Source: Halomonas alimentaria (GTDB lineage: Bacteria; Pseudomonadota; Gammaproteobacteria; Pseudomonadales; Halomonadaceae). From it: a DNA stretch of 64,000 bases. Positions 61,750 to 64,000 of the stretch are shown piece by piece (the first letter of the stretch is position 1; the number at the start of each line of letters is the position of its first letter). The translations under genes were made by a program, and so were the position numbers. The notes beneath the pieces are model-generated. The model was not told the origin of the DNA. It did not search any database and saw only the letters and a program-made list of their open reading frames with translations. The stretch is from positions 38,762 through 102,761 of the forward strand of contig NZ_WUTT01000001.1 in assembly GCF_009902005.1 (NCBI RefSeq), in the 5' to 3' direction.

Positions 61750-64000
61750 AGCGCCTGCTGAGCACCCTGCTGGCCGCTATCGGTATCCTCGCCGTGCTGG
61801 CGGTGGGGGCGGTGGTCTATGTCACCACCTTCCTCGACCCCGAAGACCTCAAGCCGCGGCTGGAGGAGGTGGTGCAGGAGCGGGTCGGCCTGACCCTCTC
61901 CCTCGAAGGCCCCATCTCGTGGTCGTTCTACCCGCGGCTGGGGGTCGGCGTGGAGCAGGCCGAGGCCTGGCTGCCCGAGCAGTCGGCCGGCGAGGATCCG
62001 GCCTTCATGGCCTTTCGCCGCGCCGAGGTCAGCCTGGCCTTCGCTTCGCTGCTCCGCGGTGAGGTGGCCATCGATGGCATGACCCTGGATGGCCTGCGCC
62101 TCAACCTGGCCCGCGACGAGGACGGTCGCGGCAACTGGGAATCCCTGATGGAGCGCTTCGCCGGCGGAGATGACCCGTCGACACCGGCCAGCGCCTCCTC
62201 TGCCCCGGTCCCCGGCGGTGGCAATGGGCCCTCCGTGGCCTTCAATATCGCCAGCGTGGAGGTCAAGGACGGCGAGGTGAGCTATACCGATCGAGCTGCC
62301 GGGCACTCGCTGCGCCTCAAGGGACTCTCCGTTACCGGGCGCAACGTCAATCCCCGGCGCTCCTTCCCCTTCACGGCGGGCTTCCAGCTGCTTGGCCATG
62401 ACACCCCGGCGGGCGTGGACGACACCGTGCCGCGGCTGGCCAGCGAGGTCACCATGAAGGGGCGTCTTGCCCTGGCCCTCGCCGAACGCCGCTATACCCT
62501 CGAGGACCTGTCCCTCGCCACCCGCAACCGGCTGGCCGGTGTCGAGAGCCCGCAGCAGCTGGAGCTGAGCGGCCAGCGGCTGGTGGTCGACATGGCCGCG
62601 CGCCAGCTGCGCCTGGAGCCCGGCACCCTGAAGGCCACGCTGGCGCATTCCGCGCTGGGTGACACGCCTCTCTCACTGGCCATGGAGTTCGCCCTGGAGT
62701 CCGACCTGGCCGCCGGCAGTGCCCGGCTGCGCGACCTGACGCTGAGTGGTGACCATGGACTGCGCCTCAGCGGCAACCTCAACCTCGCCAACCTTCACGA
62801 GGCACCCCGCTACGATGGTCAGCTGCGTCTGGCTCCGCTCTCGCTGCGGCCCTGGCTCGAGCGCTTCGACAGCCTGCCGGCCACGGCCGATCCCGAGGCG
62901 CTCAGCGACGTGGCGTTGACCACTCCCCTGGAGGGTGACCTCGAGCGGGTGGACCTTACCGGCATGACCCTGGTGCTCGACGGCAGCACCTTCACCGGGC
63001 GCCTGGCGGCGGGCCTCGACGGCCACCGCCTGGAGACGGAGCTGCAGGGGGACCGCCTGGACCTGGATGCCTACCTGCCGGCATCCACGGGGCAGGCGCC
63101 GGACGCCGCCGGCCTGTGGCTGCCCGGTGTCGGTCGTGCCCACGCCCAGGACGAAGAGGCACTCCTGCCCGTCGAGTGGCTGCGCGAGCTGGCGCTGGAT
63201 GCGCGGCTGAGCCTGAGCAGCCTGCGGCTGGGCGGGCTGGATTTCCGCGACGTGGCGTTGCGACTCGAGGGGCGTGACGGCCGGCAGCGGCTGGTGTCGC
63301 TCGAGTCGGCCTTCTACGAGGGCAGTCTGGCCGCCGATGGCGAACTGGACCTGAGCCGTGAACCCATCGCCTGGCGGCTGGCACCGCGCCTTGAGCGGGT
63401 GCGCATCGATGCGCTGCTGGAGGCGCTGGGCGAAGGCGAGGAGCCGGCGCCGCTGCGTGGCCGTGCCTTCGTCGAGGGGGAACTGACCACCCAGGGCAAT
63501 GCCTGGCCGGTGATGAAGCGTGGCCTCGATGGCCGCCTGGCCGCGCGCCTGGATGACGGAGCCATCCTCGACGTCAATGTCTCCCGGGAGCTTTGCAGTG
63601 CGGTGGCGAGCCTGCAGGGGGAGCAGACCAAGCGCGAGTGGGAGGCGGATACCCGCTTCGAGCGCGCCGAGGCGACCCTCAGTGTGCGCGATGGCGTGGT
63701 GGAGAGCGATGACATCATTGTCACCCTGCCGGGCATCGATGTGGGCGGCGAGGGCACCCTCGACCTGACCAGCGAACGCTTCGATCTGCGTGCCGCGGCG
63801 CGGGTGGTGGATACCGCCGATGTGGCCTGCGAGGTCAATCCTCGCCTCGAACGCCTGCCCCTGCCGGTTCGTTGTGAGGGCAGCCTCAGCGGCGACAGCG
63901 CCGAGTGGTGCCGCTTCGATCGTGAGGGCTTCACTGCCGCCATCGGTGAGGCACTGCGTGAAGAGTTGGGCAGCCGCGCCGGTGACGAGGTGGAGCAGCG
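61746..64000 (+). CDS. AsmA-family protein, 3' end outside the window
   Basis: Open for at least 751 codons to the right edge. It has an N-terminal transmembrane segment (about residues 5-30, LLSTLLAAIGILAVLAVGAVVYVTTF) and the AsmA N-terminal sequence LEEVVQERVGLTLSLEGPISWSFYPRLGV, followed by repetitive beta-strand-rich sequence. AsmA-like proteins form lipid-conducting bridges across the periplasm and affect outer-membrane lipids. The family usually has 600-1200 residues, so the end is probably close. Its ATG overlaps the panM-like stop. Confidence 0.87.
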   Translation, partial: MKRLLSTLLAAIGILAVLAVGAVVYVTTFLDPEDLKPRLEEVVQERVGLTLSLEGPISWSFYPRLGVGVEQAEAWLPEQSAGEDPAFMAFRRAEVSLAFASLLRGEVAIDGMTLDGLRLNLARDEDGRGNWESLMERFAGGDDPSTPASASSAPVPGGGNGPSVAFNIASVEVKDGEVSYTDRAAGHSLRLKGLSVTGRNVNPRRSFPFTAGFQLLGHDTPAGVDDTVPRLASEVTMKGRLALALAERRYTLEDLSLATRNRLAGVESPQQLELSGQRLVVDMAARQLRLEPGTLKATLAHSALGDTPLSLAMEFALESDLAAGSARLRDLTLSGDHGLRLSGNLNLANLHEAPRYDGQLRLAPLSLRPWLERFDSLPATADPEALSDVALTTPLEGDLERVDLTGMTLVLDGSTFTGRLAAGLDGHRLETELQGDRLDLDAYLPASTGQAPDAAGLWLPGVGRAHAQDEEALLPVEWLRELALDARLSLSSLRLGGLDFRDVALRLEGRDGRQRLVSLESAFYEGSLAADGELDLSREPIAWRLAPRLERVRIDALLEALGEGEEPAPLRGRAFVEGELTTQGNAWPVMKRGLDGRLAARLDDGAILDVNVSRELCSAVASLQGEQTKREWEADTRFERAEATLSVRDGVVESDDIIVTLPGIDVGGEGTLDLTSERFDLRAAARVVDTADVACEVNPRLERLPLPVRCEGSLSGDSAEWCRFDREGFTAAIGEALREELGSRAGDEVEQ

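Overview
The window is a 64 kb piece of a high-GC gammaproteobacterial chromosome. The 16S rRNA sequence, the gene orders (pepA-holC-valS, lptFG, fmt-def/lysM-dprA-tsaC-hemF-aroE, der-bamB-yfgM-hisS-ispG-rodZ-pilW-rlmN-ndk, trmJ-suhB) and the acidic, alanine-rich proteins point to the Halomonadaceae (Halomonas or a close relative). That assignment is inference from the sequence. Almost everything is core housekeeping DNA. There is no prophage, insertion sequence, CRISPR array or recognisable defence or secondary-metabolite cluster.

Layout: (1) 1-2200 is a scrambled rRNA region: 16S rRNA and tRNA-Ile on the minus strand, repeated rrn fragments, 5S-like tails and terminators. Its joins look like an assembly artefact. 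(2) 2.2-8.4 kb, minus: valS, holC, ilvE, pepA. (3) 8.5-12.1 kb, plus: lptF-lptG, an RDD membrane protein, then bfd and bfr behind a Fur-like site. (4) 12.1-16.5 kb, minus: DUF1653 protein, tcdA, truC, an iron-type alcohol dehydrogenase and a cation efflux protein. (5) 16.8-20.8 kb, plus: aceK, a SpoIIAA-like protein, a zinc-ligand-poor sirtuin, and a DTW-domain tRNA modification enzyme with an in-frame repeat. (6) 20.8-28.3 kb, minus: TraB-family protein, trkH-trkA, dodecin, rsmB-fmt-def. (7) 28.4-33.0 kb, plus: lysM protein, dprA, tsaC, hemF, aroE. (8) 33-35.2 kb: a small membrane protein with an M48 lipoprotein protease (minus), then an AAA ATPase (plus). (9) 35.3-48.9 kb, minus: der to ndk, a reduced isc cluster (iscA, iscS, iscR), cysE, trmJ. 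(10) 49-58.2 kb: suhB, hisC, an AEC transporter, an NlpE-like lipoprotein, radA, selD-selU, a defective glutamine-amidotransferase-like protein, an alkyltransferase-like protein and a DUF416 protein. (11) 58.2-61.1 kb, minus: hisB-hisH-hisA-hisF. (12) 61.3-64 kb, plus: a PanM-like GNAT protein and an AsmA-family protein that runs off the end.

The points most worth a second look are: a dispersed ~100 bp palindromic element in three intergenic copies whose arms differ by compensating base pairs; a SuhB homologue that has lost key catalytic residues of inositol monophosphatases; an isc locus without iscU/hscBA/fdx whose IscS lacks the family's C-terminal tail; a class I amidotransferase-like protein with Gly in place of the nucleophilic Cys; two short tandem-repeat expansions touching genes (tapT and hisH); and the rRNA end, whose pieces can be reordered into a normal operon. 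I did not find a new multi-gene system that I could support.
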